A stretch of DNA of 64,000 nucleotides, taken from DASQPA01 sp963757335. GTDB lineage: Bacteria > Acidobacteriota > Thermoanaerobaculia > Multivoradales > UBA5704. The translations under genes were made by a program, and so were the position numbers. Location: contig CAVWRJ010000008.1 of assembly GCA_963757335.1 (NCBI GenBank), positions 496,001 to 560,000 on the forward strand, read 5' to 3'. The first letter of the stretch is position 1, and each line of letters starts with the position of its first letter. A model generated the notes under the pieces. The model did not search any database. It was given only the letters and a program-made list of their open reading frames with translations, and was not told where the DNA came from. Of the stretch, positions 53,178 through 64,000 are shown in pieces.

Positions 53178-53465
53178 ATGAGCGGAAAGCCTGAGCCCAC
53201 GAAGCAAGCCGTGATCACCTACCCCGCTGCGCTTCCACAGGCGCTCAAGCTGTCGGACGGTGAATTCGCCCGGGAGCTCCGATTCCTGGCGGCAGCGAAG
53301 CTCTACGAGCTAGGACGCCTGTCCTCCGGCAGGGCGGCTCGCCTGGCGGACATGAACCGGGGGACCTTCCTGCGGGAGTTGGAGCGAATAGGTGTCTCAG
53401 CCATCAATCTTCGGGATGACGAGATCGAGGCAGAGATCCGAGCCGCGGAAGAACTGGCTGGATGA
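53178..53465 (+). CDS. UPF0175 family antitoxin (second pair)
   Basis: 95 residues. The core LAAAKLYELGRLSSGRAARL then ADMNRGTFLRELERIGV matches the UPF0175 domain and the copy at 20488-20748. GGAGG lies 6 bases before the ATG. Its stop overlaps the toxin start (ATGA). Confidence 0.82.
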   Translation: MSGKPEPTKQAVITYPAALPQALKLSDGEFARELRFLAAAKLYELGRLSSGRAARLADMNRGTFLRELERIGVSAINLRDDEIEAEIRAAEELAG

Positions 53466-53941
53466 CCCTCTGGGTGGTCGACACCAGCCCGTTGATCTTC
53501 CTTTCCAAGCTGAACCGGTTGGACCTTCTTCAAGGGGCCGAAAGGATTCTCGTACCAACGGCCGTGCTGCGCGAGATCCAGGAGTACCCCGACGAAGTCG
53601 CTGCCGAGGTCGAGAAGGCCCAGCGTTCTTGGTTGCAGGTACAGGCGGTGCAGGATCGTGGGGTCGTCGAGGTGATGGCAGACCTCGATGCCGGCGAAGC
53701 CGAGGTGATCGCACTGGCACGGGAAGTCAGCGCAGAGAGAGTGATCATGGACGATCTCGATGGCCGGCGGTTTGCGCACCGGCTGGGCCTCGCCCCCATC
53801 GGCACCCTCGGTCTTCTTCTCGCGGCTCGCCTGCGGGGCGAGCTGCCCTCCCTCCAAGAAGAGATCGAGCGTCTTCAGTCCGTCGGTTTCCGGATTAGCG
53901 GAGCTTTGCGGAGGGCCTTCCTGGAACGAGCGGGCGAGTGA
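53462..53941 (+). CDS. DUF3368 PIN-like toxin (second pair)
   Basis: 159 residues. PIN acidic positions in VVDTSPLIFLSKL, LDAGEAEVIALAREV and VIMDDLDGRRFAHRLGL, then APIGTLGLLLAARLRGEL. Same architecture as 19998-20501 and the same gene order. Likely an RNase toxin neutralised by the upstream UPF0175 protein. Confidence 0.82.
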   Translation: MTLWVVDTSPLIFLSKLNRLDLLQGAERILVPTAVLREIQEYPDEVAAEVEKAQRSWLQVQAVQDRGVVEVMADLDAGEAEVIALAREVSAERVIMDDLDGRRFAHRLGLAPIGTLGLLLAARLRGELPSLQEEIERLQSVGFRISGALRRAFLERAGE

Positions 53942-54084
53942 TCCTCCCGCTCGGCCCGCTCCAACTCGCCCAGGATCGCTAGCCCCTCTGCTGGCACCCC
54001 CAGGGCTGCCCGAGCCTGGAACCGCGTTTCGGCATCCAGCTCGGTCGAGGCGCTTGTGGACGGCTCCTTGGTGGATTTGTTCAT
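53875..54084 (-). CDS. Small hypothetical protein (doubtful)
   Basis: 69 residues beginning MNKSTKEPSTSASTELDAET, with a GGAGAAGG-like site upstream. It overlaps the 3' end of the toxin gene on the other strand by 67 bases. Charged and without recognisable domains. Accept with caution. Confidence 0.3.
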   Translation of the reverse strand: MNKSTKEPSTSASTELDAETRFQARAALGVPAEGLAILGELERAEREDHSPARSRKALRKAPLIRKPTD

Positions 54085-54188
54085 GCAGCCTGTAACCTTC
54101 TCCCCCCTTCTCACTCTATAGGACACGCTATGATCCCAACCCACACCCCGGCTCAGCCGGCACAACCCACGATCTGGAGGAACTTCGC

Positions 54189-54578
54189 ATGAAACTGCGT
54201 TCCCTTTTCGCCCTCACCCTCACCGTCGCCTCCATTTCAGCCCTTCCCGTCCTCGCCGCGGAGAAGGCCGGCCCGGCCGGCTCCGTCACCGGCGAGGTCA
54301 TCGACTCCGCCTGCTACATCAAGAGCGGCGCCAAGGGGGAGGGGCATGCCAAGTGCGCCCAGAGCTGCGCCGACTCCGGCATTCCGCTCGCCATTCTGGA
54401 GGACGGGACCAGCAAGGTGGTCTGGGTGGCCTCGAAGGCGGATATGGCGACCCCCAACGACCAGCTCAAGCCCTACGCCGGCAAGAAGGTCACGGTCAAG
54501 GGCACCTGGGCCGAGCGTGGCGGGGCGAAGCTCCTCGTCGTCGATTCGGTCACTCCGGCCGCCGGGGCTGCCAAGTAG
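54189..54578 (+). CDS. Small secreted cysteine-containing protein
   Basis: 129 residues. Signal peptide LFALTLTVASISALPVLAAE, then a compact domain starting VTGEVIDSACYIKSGAKGEG and containing HAKCAQSCADSGIPLAILED, with three conserved-looking cysteines and a histidine (C, H..C...C), and a beta-rich end KKVTVKGTWAERGGAKLLVV. GGAGGA precedes the ATG. The His/Cys spacing suggests metal or heme-related redox work alongside the downstream cytochrome, but this is inference. Confidence 0.75.
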   Translation: MKLRSLFALTLTVASISALPVLAAEKAGPAGSVTGEVIDSACYIKSGAKGEGHAKCAQSCADSGIPLAILEDGTSKVVWVASKADMATPNDQLKPYAGKKVTVKGTWAERGGAKLLVVDSVTPAAGAAK

Positions 54579-54629
54579 GGCGGGGGACCTGTCCTTATAT
54601 AGAGGGGGACGGAAGAGAGAGGGCTCGGT

Positions 54630-55418
54630 ATGGCCGGTCGACGCTTCTGGATCTGGGCCCTCGCCGCCCTCGTGGTCGCCGAGGGGGCAGTCCTCGGCGG
54701 GCTGCTCCTGCGGCAAGGCTGGCAGGCGAGCGCCGGGGCGACCCCCGTCGTTCGCGGCCGGGCGGTCGCCGAGCGGATGGGGTGCTTCGGGTGCCACGGG
54801 CCGGGTGGGGTGGCGGGGATCAAGAACCCCGGAGCGAAGGGGGGCGGCGAGGTGCCCACCTGGAGCGGCGGCACCTGGATGATGTACAACGAGTCGCCCG
54901 GAGACATCCGCGCCTGGATCCTCGACGGCCACCCGCCCGGCCGCTCCCCAGACGCCAAGGCCCTCCTCGCCATGCCAGCCTTCCGCAGCCGATTGCGGCG
55001 CGGGGAGACCGACGACCTCGTCGCCTATGTCCTCGCGGTTTCCCAGTTCGGGGCGATCGACGACCCCCAGGCGGCCGAGGGGCACGAGGCCGCCCTCCGC
55101 TACGGCTGCTTCGGCTGCCACGGGCCGGAGGGGCGCGGGCTGGTCGCCGATCCGGGCTCGCTCAAGGGCTACGTCCCGACCTGGGACGGACCGGACTATC
55201 CCGACCTCGTGCGGAACGACGACGAGCTCCGGCAGTGGGTGAGGAACGGGACCCCCGACCGCTTCCGGAGCAACCCGGCGGCCCGGCATCTCCTGGAGAC
55301 CGAGGCGGTGAAGATGCCGGCCTTCGGCGGCCGGATCAAGGACGAGGAGGTCGAGGCGCTCCTCGCCTATGTGAAGTGGGTGCGGGGTCACCCGCGGACG
55401 GGGCGGGGGGCGGGGTAG
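54630..55418 (+). CDS. Diheme cytochrome c, membrane-anchored
   Basis: 262 residues. An N-terminal hydrophobic anchor (WIWALAALVVAEGAVLGGLL) is followed by two homologous class I cytochrome domains. Heme sites are C52-FG-CH56 and C160-FG-CH164, both in CFGCHGP; distal Met candidates are in ALLAMPAFR and AVKMPAFGG. The two halves look like an internal duplication. Periplasmic electron carrier. It starts 51 bases after the secreted cysteine protein gene and may be cotranscribed. Confidence 0.88.
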   Translation: MAGRRFWIWALAALVVAEGAVLGGLLLRQGWQASAGATPVVRGRAVAERMGCFGCHGPGGVAGIKNPGAKGGGEVPTWSGGTWMMYNESPGDIRAWILDGHPPGRSPDAKALLAMPAFRSRLRRGETDDLVAYVLAVSQFGAIDDPQAAEGHEAALRYGCFGCHGPEGRGLVADPGSLKGYVPTWDGPDYPDLVRNDDELRQWVRNGTPDRFRSNPAARHLLETEAVKMPAFGGRIKDEEVEALLAYVKWVRGHPRTGRGAG

Positions 55419-55473
55419 CGACAGGCCGGTAGGGGCAAAGGTGGCGGAACATGGCCCCGCCCGGTTCGTAAAT

Positions 55474-55517
55474 CTGTGTACACAACTGTTGACACAGACG
55501 AATGCCCTCAGTACTCT
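55474..55517 (+). promoter_or_regulatory. Promoter/operator of the Phd-PIN toxin-antitoxin module
   Basis: TTGACA at 55489-55494 is followed 17 bases later by a weak TACTCT (55512-55517). It is embedded in CTGTGT-N12-ACACAG (55474-55497), with a perfect TGTGTACACA inside. The dyad over the -35 is the expected place for antitoxin autoregulation. Confidence 0.5.
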
Positions 55518-55526
55518 CCCGGCATT

Positions 55527-55787
55527 ATGAAAGTTGCTGGCATTCGGGAGCTTCGTTCCAAGACGGCCGAGCTGCTGGGTGGCGACGAGCCGCTTCTCGT
55601 CACTCGGCACGGGAAGATTTCCGGGCTCTACCTGCCCTTGGAAGATGCGAATCGGCTACCCCAGGATCTGCGGCGCGAATTGAGCCAGGTGCTTTCCGCA
55701 CACCTCGCAAAGCAACTGGCCGCTGGCGGCTGGAGCGAAAAGGAGATCCACGAGGACTTCGATGCTTTCCGCCGGCGTCGTCGCTGA
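55527..55787 (+). CDS. Phd/YefM-like antitoxin
   Basis: 86 residues. MKVAGIRELRSKTAELLGGD and EPLLVTRHGKISGLYLPLE match the Phd/YefM DNA-binding fold, followed by a helical, basic C-terminus (FDAFRRRRR) that would bind the toxin. It overlaps the PIN gene by 26 bases. Confidence 0.78.
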   Translation: MKVAGIRELRSKTAELLGGDEPLLVTRHGKISGLYLPLEDANRLPQDLRRELSQVLSAHLAKQLAAGGWSEKEIHEDFDAFRRRRR

Positions 55788-56178
55788 CGTCAACGTGCTC
55801 CTTTCGGCCGTCGTCGGCAAAGCCGCGGCCCGTGTCTTTTTCGACTTCGAGATTCCGGTCCACGCTACGGAGTTCAATGCTCTCGAGGTGGAAGAATACA
55901 TTCCGCGTATGGCGGAGAAGTATCGCCTCCCGAGAGAGCTGGTCGAGTTGCAGTGGCGGCTCTTGCCACTGAAGCTTCATCCCACGGAAATCTATCGAGA
56001 TCGAATGGACTGGGCAGAACGAGAGCTCGCTGGCCGGGATCTTGAGGATGCGCATGCCTTGGCTCTCGCTGCCGGCTTGGGGCTCCCCATCTGGTCCAAT
56101 GACCGCGATCTAGAGGGGCATGGAGTCAAGACCTACTCCACCGCCCAACTGCTACGGGAGCTCGAGCGTTCTGTATAA
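55762..56178 (+). CDS. PIN-domain toxin
   Basis: 138 residues. Conserved acidic residues of the PIN nuclease site appear in VVADVNVLLSAVVG, ATEFNALEVEEYI, RDLEDAHALALAAGLG and IWSNDRDLEG. Predicted Mg-dependent RNase. Overlaps its antitoxin gene; appears intact. Confidence 0.8.
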   Translation: MLSAGVVADVNVLLSAVVGKAAARVFFDFEIPVHATEFNALEVEEYIPRMAEKYRLPRELVELQWRLLPLKLHPTEIYRDRMDWAERELAGRDLEDAHALALAAGLGLPIWSNDRDLEGHGVKTYSTAQLLRELERSV

Positions 56179-56241
56179 GGTGGGACCGCTGGAGAAGCGG
56201 GTGACCGTCGCCGATCCGCGCCACCCGTGATGGACGCTGGA

Positions 56242-56259
56242 GTATACGTGGACATATAC
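56242..56259 (+). promoter_or_regulatory. Dyad operator upstream of the eroded VapBC-like locus
   Basis: GTATA-N8-TATAC lies 18 bases before the antitoxin ATG, a typical place for toxin-antitoxin autorepression. Confidence 0.4.
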
Positions 56260-56276
56260 CTGTCCCGGAGGTGCCC

Positions 56277-56452
56277 ATGGGGCAAGGGACGCTCTATCTG
56301 GATTCGGAGACCGAGGCCAAACTCAAGGGCGCTGCCAAGGCGGCCGGGGTCTCGCCTCGATCGCGCAGCTTGCGGGCGCATGGGCAGACCTGCAGACGGC
56401 GGAGGAGCTGCGCACCGGGGAGCCCGAGGGCGTGCCTCGGGAACCCTTCTGA
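56277..56452 (+). pseudogene. Eroded VapB-like antitoxin
   Basis: The start MGQGTLYLDSETEAKLKGAA is in one frame, and the typical tail QLAGAWADLQTAEELRTGEP ends at TGA 56450-56452 in another. About 20 central residues (the SRW..LIR block of this family) are missing, so a small internal deletion also shifted the frame. CGGAGG precedes the start. Confidence 0.65.
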
Positions 56453-56508
56453 TGTACGTCCTCGACACTAAGATCGAGAGCCTCCGCCTGGAAGACTGGT
56501 ACGAGTAG
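56452..56508 (+). pseudogene. VapC-like PIN toxin reduced to 18 codons
   Basis: Starts MYVLDTK, the usual PIN toxin beginning, and passes straight into IESLRLEDWYE, the usual C-terminal end, then stops. Everything between (over 100 residues) has been deleted in frame. ATG overlaps the antitoxin stop (TGATG) as in an intact module. Confidence 0.65.
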
Positions 56509-56547
56509 CCGGTTGACCCGCGCCCCGCTTCGGCATCAAATAGCCGG

Positions 56548-57204
56548 ATGTCGTCCCGCACCCGCCAGCTCGACCCCGTGGAGATCCGCGTCCTCGGCGC
56601 GTTGCTCGAAAAGGAGCAGACGACCCCGGAGATCTACCCCCTCACCATGAGCGCCCTCCTAGCGGCGTGCAACCAGAAGACCAACCGCGATCCGATCACC
56701 CAGCTCAGCGAGACCGAGGTGGACGCCGCCCTGGAGACGCTCCGCCAGGACGTCCTCGTCTGGCGGACCGAGGGGGCGCGGAGCGAGAAGTGGCAGCAGA
56801 GCGTCACCCGGCGCTGGGGGCTCGACACGGCGGGGAAGAAGGCGCTCTTGACCCTCCTTCTGCTGCGCGGCGCGCAGACGGTGGGGGAGCTCCACACGCG
56901 GAGCGAGCGCCTCCACGCCTTCGCCTCGCTGGCGGAAGTCGAGGACACCCTCCGTAAGATGGCGGCGATCGACGAGCCCCTGGTGGTCGAGCTGCCCCGC
57001 CGGTCCGGCCAGAAGGAGAACCGCTGGGTGCACCTGGTGGGGGAGGTCGCCGAGCCTTCCACCCCGGTTCGGCTCGAACCTCCACTCGCGGCGCCGGCCG
57101 GAACCGCTTCCTCTTCTCTCGCCGCGCGCGTTCAGCAATTGGAGGAGACCGTGGCCCGGCTCGCCGAGGAGCTGGCGGCGCTCAAGGGCGATCTGGGGGT
57201 GTAG
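56548..57204 (+). CDS. yceH: YceH/DUF480 family protein
   Basis: 218 residues. The UPF0502 core is LDPVEIRVLGALLEKEQTTP, YPLTMSALLAACNQKTNRDP, then LLTLLLLRGAQTVGELHTRS, a pair of winged-helix domains. The C-terminus (VQQLEETVARLAEELAALKG) is a short coiled coil. Likely DNA-binding; role not established. Confidence 0.88.
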   Translation: MSSRTRQLDPVEIRVLGALLEKEQTTPEIYPLTMSALLAACNQKTNRDPITQLSETEVDAALETLRQDVLVWRTEGARSEKWQQSVTRRWGLDTAGKKALLTLLLLRGAQTVGELHTRSERLHAFASLAEVEDTLRKMAAIDEPLVVELPRRSGQKENRWVHLVGEVAEPSTPVRLEPPLAAPAGTASSSLAARVQQLEETVARLAEELAALKGDLGV

Positions 57205-57221
57205 AAGCTACCGAAGTCCCC

Positions 57222-57641
57222 CTAGGAAGGTCCCACCGGCTCCTCCGTGAGCGCCTGCATCGTGCGCCAGACGCCAATCCACTCCGGCCCCCGGCGCTCG
57301 AAGACCCAGACATCCCATCCTTTCGACAGCCATCGGGCACCCTCCCGCTCGTAGATCATCTCGAACGGGTACTGCGCCACGGCCACGCCGCCCGAGCCGT
57401 CGACGCGGATCTCGCCCTGCCGGTAGTCGTGGACGTGCGCCTCGCGCTCGAACGCCGCGAAGCTGTCGAGCAGGGCCTGCCGGCCCTCCAGGTGCCCAGC
57501 GAAGCCGGGGAACGCCATTACCACGTGCTCGTCGAGGTAAGGAGCCATTTCTTGCGGGCGCCCGGTGCGCCAGGCGGTGTTGATGCGGGTGAAAAGGTCG
57601 AGGAGGGTGGCTGCGGCTGGGTGCTGCTGGGTGGTGGGCAT
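57222..57641 (-). CDS. SnoaL/NTF2-like protein
   Basis: 139 residues with the cone-shaped alpha+beta fold of the NTF2 superfamily: LLDLFTRINTAWRTGRPQEM, YLDEHVVMAFPGFAGHLEGR, QALLDSFAAFEREAHVHDYR and a beta-sheet end WLSKGWDVWVFERRG. Could be a small isomerase, hydrolase or ligand-binding protein. Convergent with yceH. Confidence 0.75.
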   Translation of the reverse strand: MPTTQQHPAAATLLDLFTRINTAWRTGRPQEMAPYLDEHVVMAFPGFAGHLEGRQALLDSFAAFEREAHVHDYRQGEIRVDGSGGVAVAQYPFEMIYEREGARWLSKGWDVWVFERRGPEWIGVWRTMQALTEEPVGPS

Positions 57642-57835
57642 GATCGATTTTAGCTTCCCTACCTGTCGATCCTAGGGGTGCGCCGATGATCCCGCCGACT
57701 CGGGTCAAAGGATTCGACGGCAACGCCGGGCCTCAAACACGCCTCTTGCTTTCTCCCGCCCTGCTCCCTATACTCCGCTCTCCCGCTGACGACCTCGCCG
57801 GGCGAAGGGCTCCAGGCCAACTCCTTGAGGGTGGC

Positions 57836-57865
57836 TTGACGAGCCTGCCGGCTTTCCGTTAGGAT
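57836..57865 (+). promoter_or_regulatory. Promoter of the str operon
   Basis: TTGACG (57836-57841) and TAGGAT (57860-57865) are separated by 18 bases. This gives a leader of about 175 bases before rpsL. Confidence 0.7.
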
Positions 57866-58048
57866 CTGCGGGTTTCGCCGCCGAGGGTCTCGCCTGAGAC
57901 CGGGGCGGGTATGTCTTCTGAAAGACCGACCCCTGAACACCGTTCGGGGTCAACGTGTGAGATCGGGCGCCGTCCAAAAAGCGGGGCCGCAACCACGATC
58001 CGCCACACGTACGTCACTGGGAATCACGGATCTAGGAGATCTGGACGC
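57866..58048 (+). promoter_or_regulatory. rpsL leader with hairpins
   Basis: No gene is supported. The leader contains GGTCTC-GCCT-GAGACC (57886-57901) and a less perfect CCCCTGAAC / GTTCGGGG pair near 57930-57950. A GGAG lies about 11 bases before the rpsL ATG. Ribosomal-protein or attenuation control is possible. Confidence 0.4.
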
Positions 58049-58468
58049 ATGCCGACGATTCATCAATTGGTGCGCAAGGGGAGAGCCCGCGCGGAGTCCA
58101 AGACCAAGAGCCCGGCGCTGCAGAGCTCGCCGCAGAAGCGGGGCGTCTGCGTTCGCGTCTACACCCAGACGCCCAAGAAGCCGAACTCCGCTCTGCGCAA
58201 GGTCGCCCGTGTCCGTTTGACCAACGGCATCGAGGTCACGACCTACATCCCGGGCGTCGGCCACAACCTGCAGGAGCACTCGATCGTGCTCATCCGCGGC
58301 GGCCGCGTCAAGGACCTCCCGGGTGTGCGCTACCACGTGATCCGCGGCACCCTGGACGCCGTGGGCGTCGACGGGCGCCGCCAGGGCCGGTCCAAGTACG
58401 GCACCAAGCGGCCCAAGGCGCAGGACGCTGGCGCCGCGGCCACCGGTAAAGCTGGAAAGAGGAAATAG
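58049..58468 (+). CDS. rpsL: Ribosomal protein uS12
   Basis: 139 residues. MPTIHQLVRKGRARAESKTK at the start, TPKKPNSALRKVARVRLTNG in the core (lysine retained at the streptomycin-relevant site) and RGGRVKDLPGVRYHVIRG. First gene of the str operon; the basic C-terminal tail is about 14 residues longer than in E. coli. Confidence 0.97.
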   Translation: MPTIHQLVRKGRARAESKTKSPALQSSPQKRGVCVRVYTQTPKKPNSALRKVARVRLTNGIEVTTYIPGVGHNLQEHSIVLIRGGRVKDLPGVRYHVIRGTLDAVGVDGRRQGRSKYGTKRPKAQDAGAAATGKAGKRK

Positions 58469-58471
58469 AGA

Positions 58472-58942
58472 ATGCCGAGGCGCAGAGAAGTTCCGAAGCG
58501 CGAGGTCCTGCCGGACCCGCTCTATAGCTCGCAGCTGGTGACGAAGTTCGTCAACGTGGTCATGCGGGATGGCAAGAAGTCGGTCGCCGAGCGGATTTTG
58601 TACGACGCTTTAGAGGCGATCAAAGAGAAGACCCAGGACGATCCCATGAAGGTTTTCAAGAAGGCGATCGAGAACGTCAAGCCGGCCGTGGAAGTGAAGT
58701 CGCGGCGCGTCGGCGGGTCGACCTACCAGGTTCCTGTCGAGGTGCGGCCGAGCCGCAAGCTGGCGCTCTCCATGCGCTGGATCATCCACACCGCCCAGGG
58801 GCGCGGCGAGAAGACGATGCGCGCCCGCCTGGCCGGCGAGCTCCTCGACGCCGCCGAGAACCGCGGCGGCGCCGTCAAGAAGAAGGAAGATACGCACCGG
58901 ATGGCCGAGGCCAACAAGGCCTTCGCCCACTACCGCTGGTAA
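58472..58942 (+). CDS. rpsG: Ribosomal protein uS7
   Basis: 156 residues: MPRRREVPKREVLPDPLYSS, VTKFVNVVMRDGKKSVAERI, RRVGGSTYQVPVEVRPSRKL and the C-terminal EANKAFAHYRW. Begins 3 bases after the rpsL stop. Confidence 0.97.
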   Translation: MPRRREVPKREVLPDPLYSSQLVTKFVNVVMRDGKKSVAERILYDALEAIKEKTQDDPMKVFKKAIENVKPAVEVKSRRVGGSTYQVPVEVRPSRKLALSMRWIIHTAQGRGEKTMRARLAGELLDAAENRGGAVKKKEDTHRMAEANKAFAHYRW

Positions 58943-59118
58943 TCCCGCTGGTAGCTCTCTGGTAGCCGCTCTATATCGCAGTCAGCAGTCAGTAGACACC
59001 GAGGATACGGCAGATCGCCGCCTGGCGCTCGTGGGGAAGGCTCCCCGCCGGCAGCTGAAGGACGAGCGGAAGACAAGACGAGAGGGCCGCCTGAGGGCGG
59101 ATAAAGAAGAAAAAGATC

Positions 59119-61195
<2,077 letters not shown>

Positions 61196-61286
61196 CCGAG
61201 AGCACCAGGGCCCACCGGGCCCCGAGGACCTGCGACTAGCCTGCGACCGGACACGACGAACTTAGAAGAGATTTGAGGAGGGGACC

Positions 61287-62480
<1,194 letters not shown>

Positions 62481-62551
62481 AGGGTAAAAGCGGTCAAGTA
62501 AAGCTGTCAAATAAAGCGGTGAAGTAGAAGGGTGTAAAGAGAAAGACTCTT

Positions 62552-62869
<318 letters not shown>

Positions 62870-62898
62870 CGACTGAGCTCAAGCGACGAGGTGCGGTG

Positions 62899-63528
62899 AT
62901 GGAAGGCATTCTGGGAAAGAAGCTGGGCATGACCCAGATCTACACCGAGAAAGGGACGGCGATCCCGGTGACGGTGGTCAAGGCCGGTCCCTGCCTGGTG
63001 GTGCAGCGCAAGACCGTCGGCAACGACGGTTACGAGGCGGTGCAGATCGGGCTGGTGGAGGATCGCCCCGCGAAGAAGGTGGGTAAGCCGCGGACGGGCC
63101 ACTTCGCCAAGGCGGGAGTGCCGCCGGTGCGCGAGGTCGCCGAGTTCAAGATCGGCGCCGACGACGCGGCCAAGGCGGGCGACGAGATCAAGGCCTCGAT
63201 CTTCGAGGAGAACGAGTACGTCGACGTCGTCGGGACGAGCAAGGGCAAGGGGTTCCAGGGCGTCATCAAGCGCCACGGGTTCGGCGGCGGTCGCGCCACC
63301 CACGGTTCGATGTTCCATCGCGCCCCGGGCTCGATCGGCTCCTCGGCCTTCCCTTCGCGGGTCTTCCCGGGCATGCGGGCGCCCGGCCGGATGGGCGGCG
63401 AGCGGGTGACGGTCAAGAATCTGCAGGTGGTCAAGGTTGATCCCGAGCAGAACCTGCTCTACCTGCGCGGCGCCGTGCCGGGAGCGAAGAACGGCTACCT
63501 GACGATCAAGCGGGCGAAGCGCGGCTAA
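62899..63528 (+). CDS. rplC: Ribosomal protein uL3
   Basis: 209 residues: MEGILGKKLGMTQIYTEKGT, GTSKGKGFQGVIKRHGFGGG, HGSMFHRAPGSIGSSAFPSR and GGERVTVKNLQVVKVDPEQN. ATG 62899 with GAGGTG upstream is preferred to GTG 62896. Confidence 0.96.
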   Translation: MEGILGKKLGMTQIYTEKGTAIPVTVVKAGPCLVVQRKTVGNDGYEAVQIGLVEDRPAKKVGKPRTGHFAKAGVPPVREVAEFKIGADDAAKAGDEIKASIFEENEYVDVVGTSKGKGFQGVIKRHGFGGGRATHGSMFHRAPGSIGSSAFPSRVFPGMRAPGRMGGERVTVKNLQVVKVDPEQNLLYLRGAVPGAKNGYLTIKRAKRG

Positions 63529-63549
63529 GGCCCCGGAGAGATTGGAATC

Positions 63550-64000
63550 ATGAAGATCGCGGTCAAGAACTTCGAGAACCAGGAGCTGCGGCAGATCGAC
63601 CTGCCCGACTCGGTGTTCGCCTATCCCTACAAGGAGCACCTGATCCACACGGCGGTCCTGTCGTACCTGGCGTCGCTTCGCCGCGGCACGCACAAGACCA
63701 AGACCCGGGCGGAAGTTTCGGGCTCGGGCAAGAAGCTGTGGCGCCAGAAGGGGACCGGCCGGGCTCGCACCGGCGACATCCGGAACCCCAAGTGGCGCAA
63801 GGGCGGCATCGTCTGGGGTCCGGTCCCCAAGGACTGGAGCGACCGGATGACGCGGGGCGAGAAGCGCAACGCCTTGAAGTCGGCCCTCTCGCAGAAAGCC
63901 GCCGAGTCGAGCATCTTCGTCGTTGACAGCCTGGAGATCGACAGCCACAAGACCCAGGCGCTCATCAAGCGGCTCGCCGGATTGGGCATCTCCGGGAAGG
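63550..64000 (+). CDS. rplD: Ribosomal protein uL4 (partial, runs off the window)
   Basis: The first 150 residues are present: MKIAVKNFENQELRQIDLPD, HLIHTAVLSYLASLRRGTHK, SGSGKKLWRQKGTGRARTGD. The gene continues beyond the right edge. It begins 21 bases after rplC. Confidence 0.95.
   Translation, partial: MKIAVKNFENQELRQIDLPDSVFAYPYKEHLIHTAVLSYLASLRRGTHKTKTRAEVSGSGKKLWRQKGTGRARTGDIRNPKWRKGGIVWGPVPKDWSDRMTRGEKRNALKSALSQKAAESSIFVVDSLEIDSHKTQALIKRLAGLGISGK

Overview
The window is a GC-rich chromosomal segment of a Gram-negative-type bacterium. Lipoprotein and Sec signals, a PBP4-type peptidase, class II FBPase, DUF4388, an acidobacterial-style sigma/anti-sigma pair next to a TPR-CHAT protein, and a fused str-S10 ribosomal operon suggest Acidobacteriota or a similar soil lineage. 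This is inference; there is no rRNA gene here to test it.

Layout. 1-5.1 kb: surface-glycan module (flippase-like membrane protein, GT4 glycosyltransferase, FkbH-like HAD/glyceryl transferase, its acyl carrier protein, hexapeptide acetyltransferase). 5.1-6.2 kb: a glycine-zipper protein with an internal duplication and a clear terminator. 6.4-11 kb: four-gene BMP/nucleoside-type ABC importer. 11-18.6 kb: a same-strand run behind a strong sigma70 promoter and a two-hairpin leader (orphan-family protein, S9 peptidase, PBP4, SpoIIE-type phosphatase, ATP-grasp ligase, luciferase-like monooxygenase). 18.6-25.5 kb: mostly minus-strand metabolic genes with several 4-nt stop/start overlaps, plus a UPF0175/DUF3368 toxin-antitoxin pair and an alkyladenine glycosylase.

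25.5-31.9 kb is an accessory region. It holds a 21-bp-period repeat array, a DUF433 gene with a possible toxin remnant, a second member of the orphan family, HicB with a truncated HicA, and an AT-richer P-loop ATPase gene split by an IS66-group insertion (8-bp target duplication) immediately after its Walker A motif. A second 21-bp array follows. 31.9-44.5 kb: hybrid histidine kinase, POT peptide transporter, three tandem kup potassium transporters, a ferritin-like DUF892 protein and a PlsC-like acyltransferase. 44.5-45.0 kb: a third 21-bp array of exactly 21 full units. 45-52.3 kb: anti-sigma and sigma factor divergent from a three-gene operon (TPR-CHAT protein, unknown protein, and a trypsin-like protein that keeps its serine but lacks the expected His and Asp). 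52.3-57.6 kb: ECF sigma factor, further toxin-antitoxin modules (intact and eroded), a diheme cytochrome c, YceH and an NTF2-like protein. 57.8-64 kb: rpsL-rpsG-fusA-tuf-rpsJ-rplC-rplD.

Two points stand out. First, three intergenic arrays share one architecture (21-bp period, a short dyad per unit) but have different sequences, and I know of no named element like this. Second, the sigma/anti-sigma/CHAT/pseudo-trypsin locus looks like a regulated protease-based effector system. A caution applies to the whole window: fusA, an essential gene, carries a one-base frameshift, and the GT, flippase, histidine kinase, acyltransferase and anti-sigma genes show similar one-base shifts. Most are therefore probably sequence or assembly indels, not true pseudogenes.
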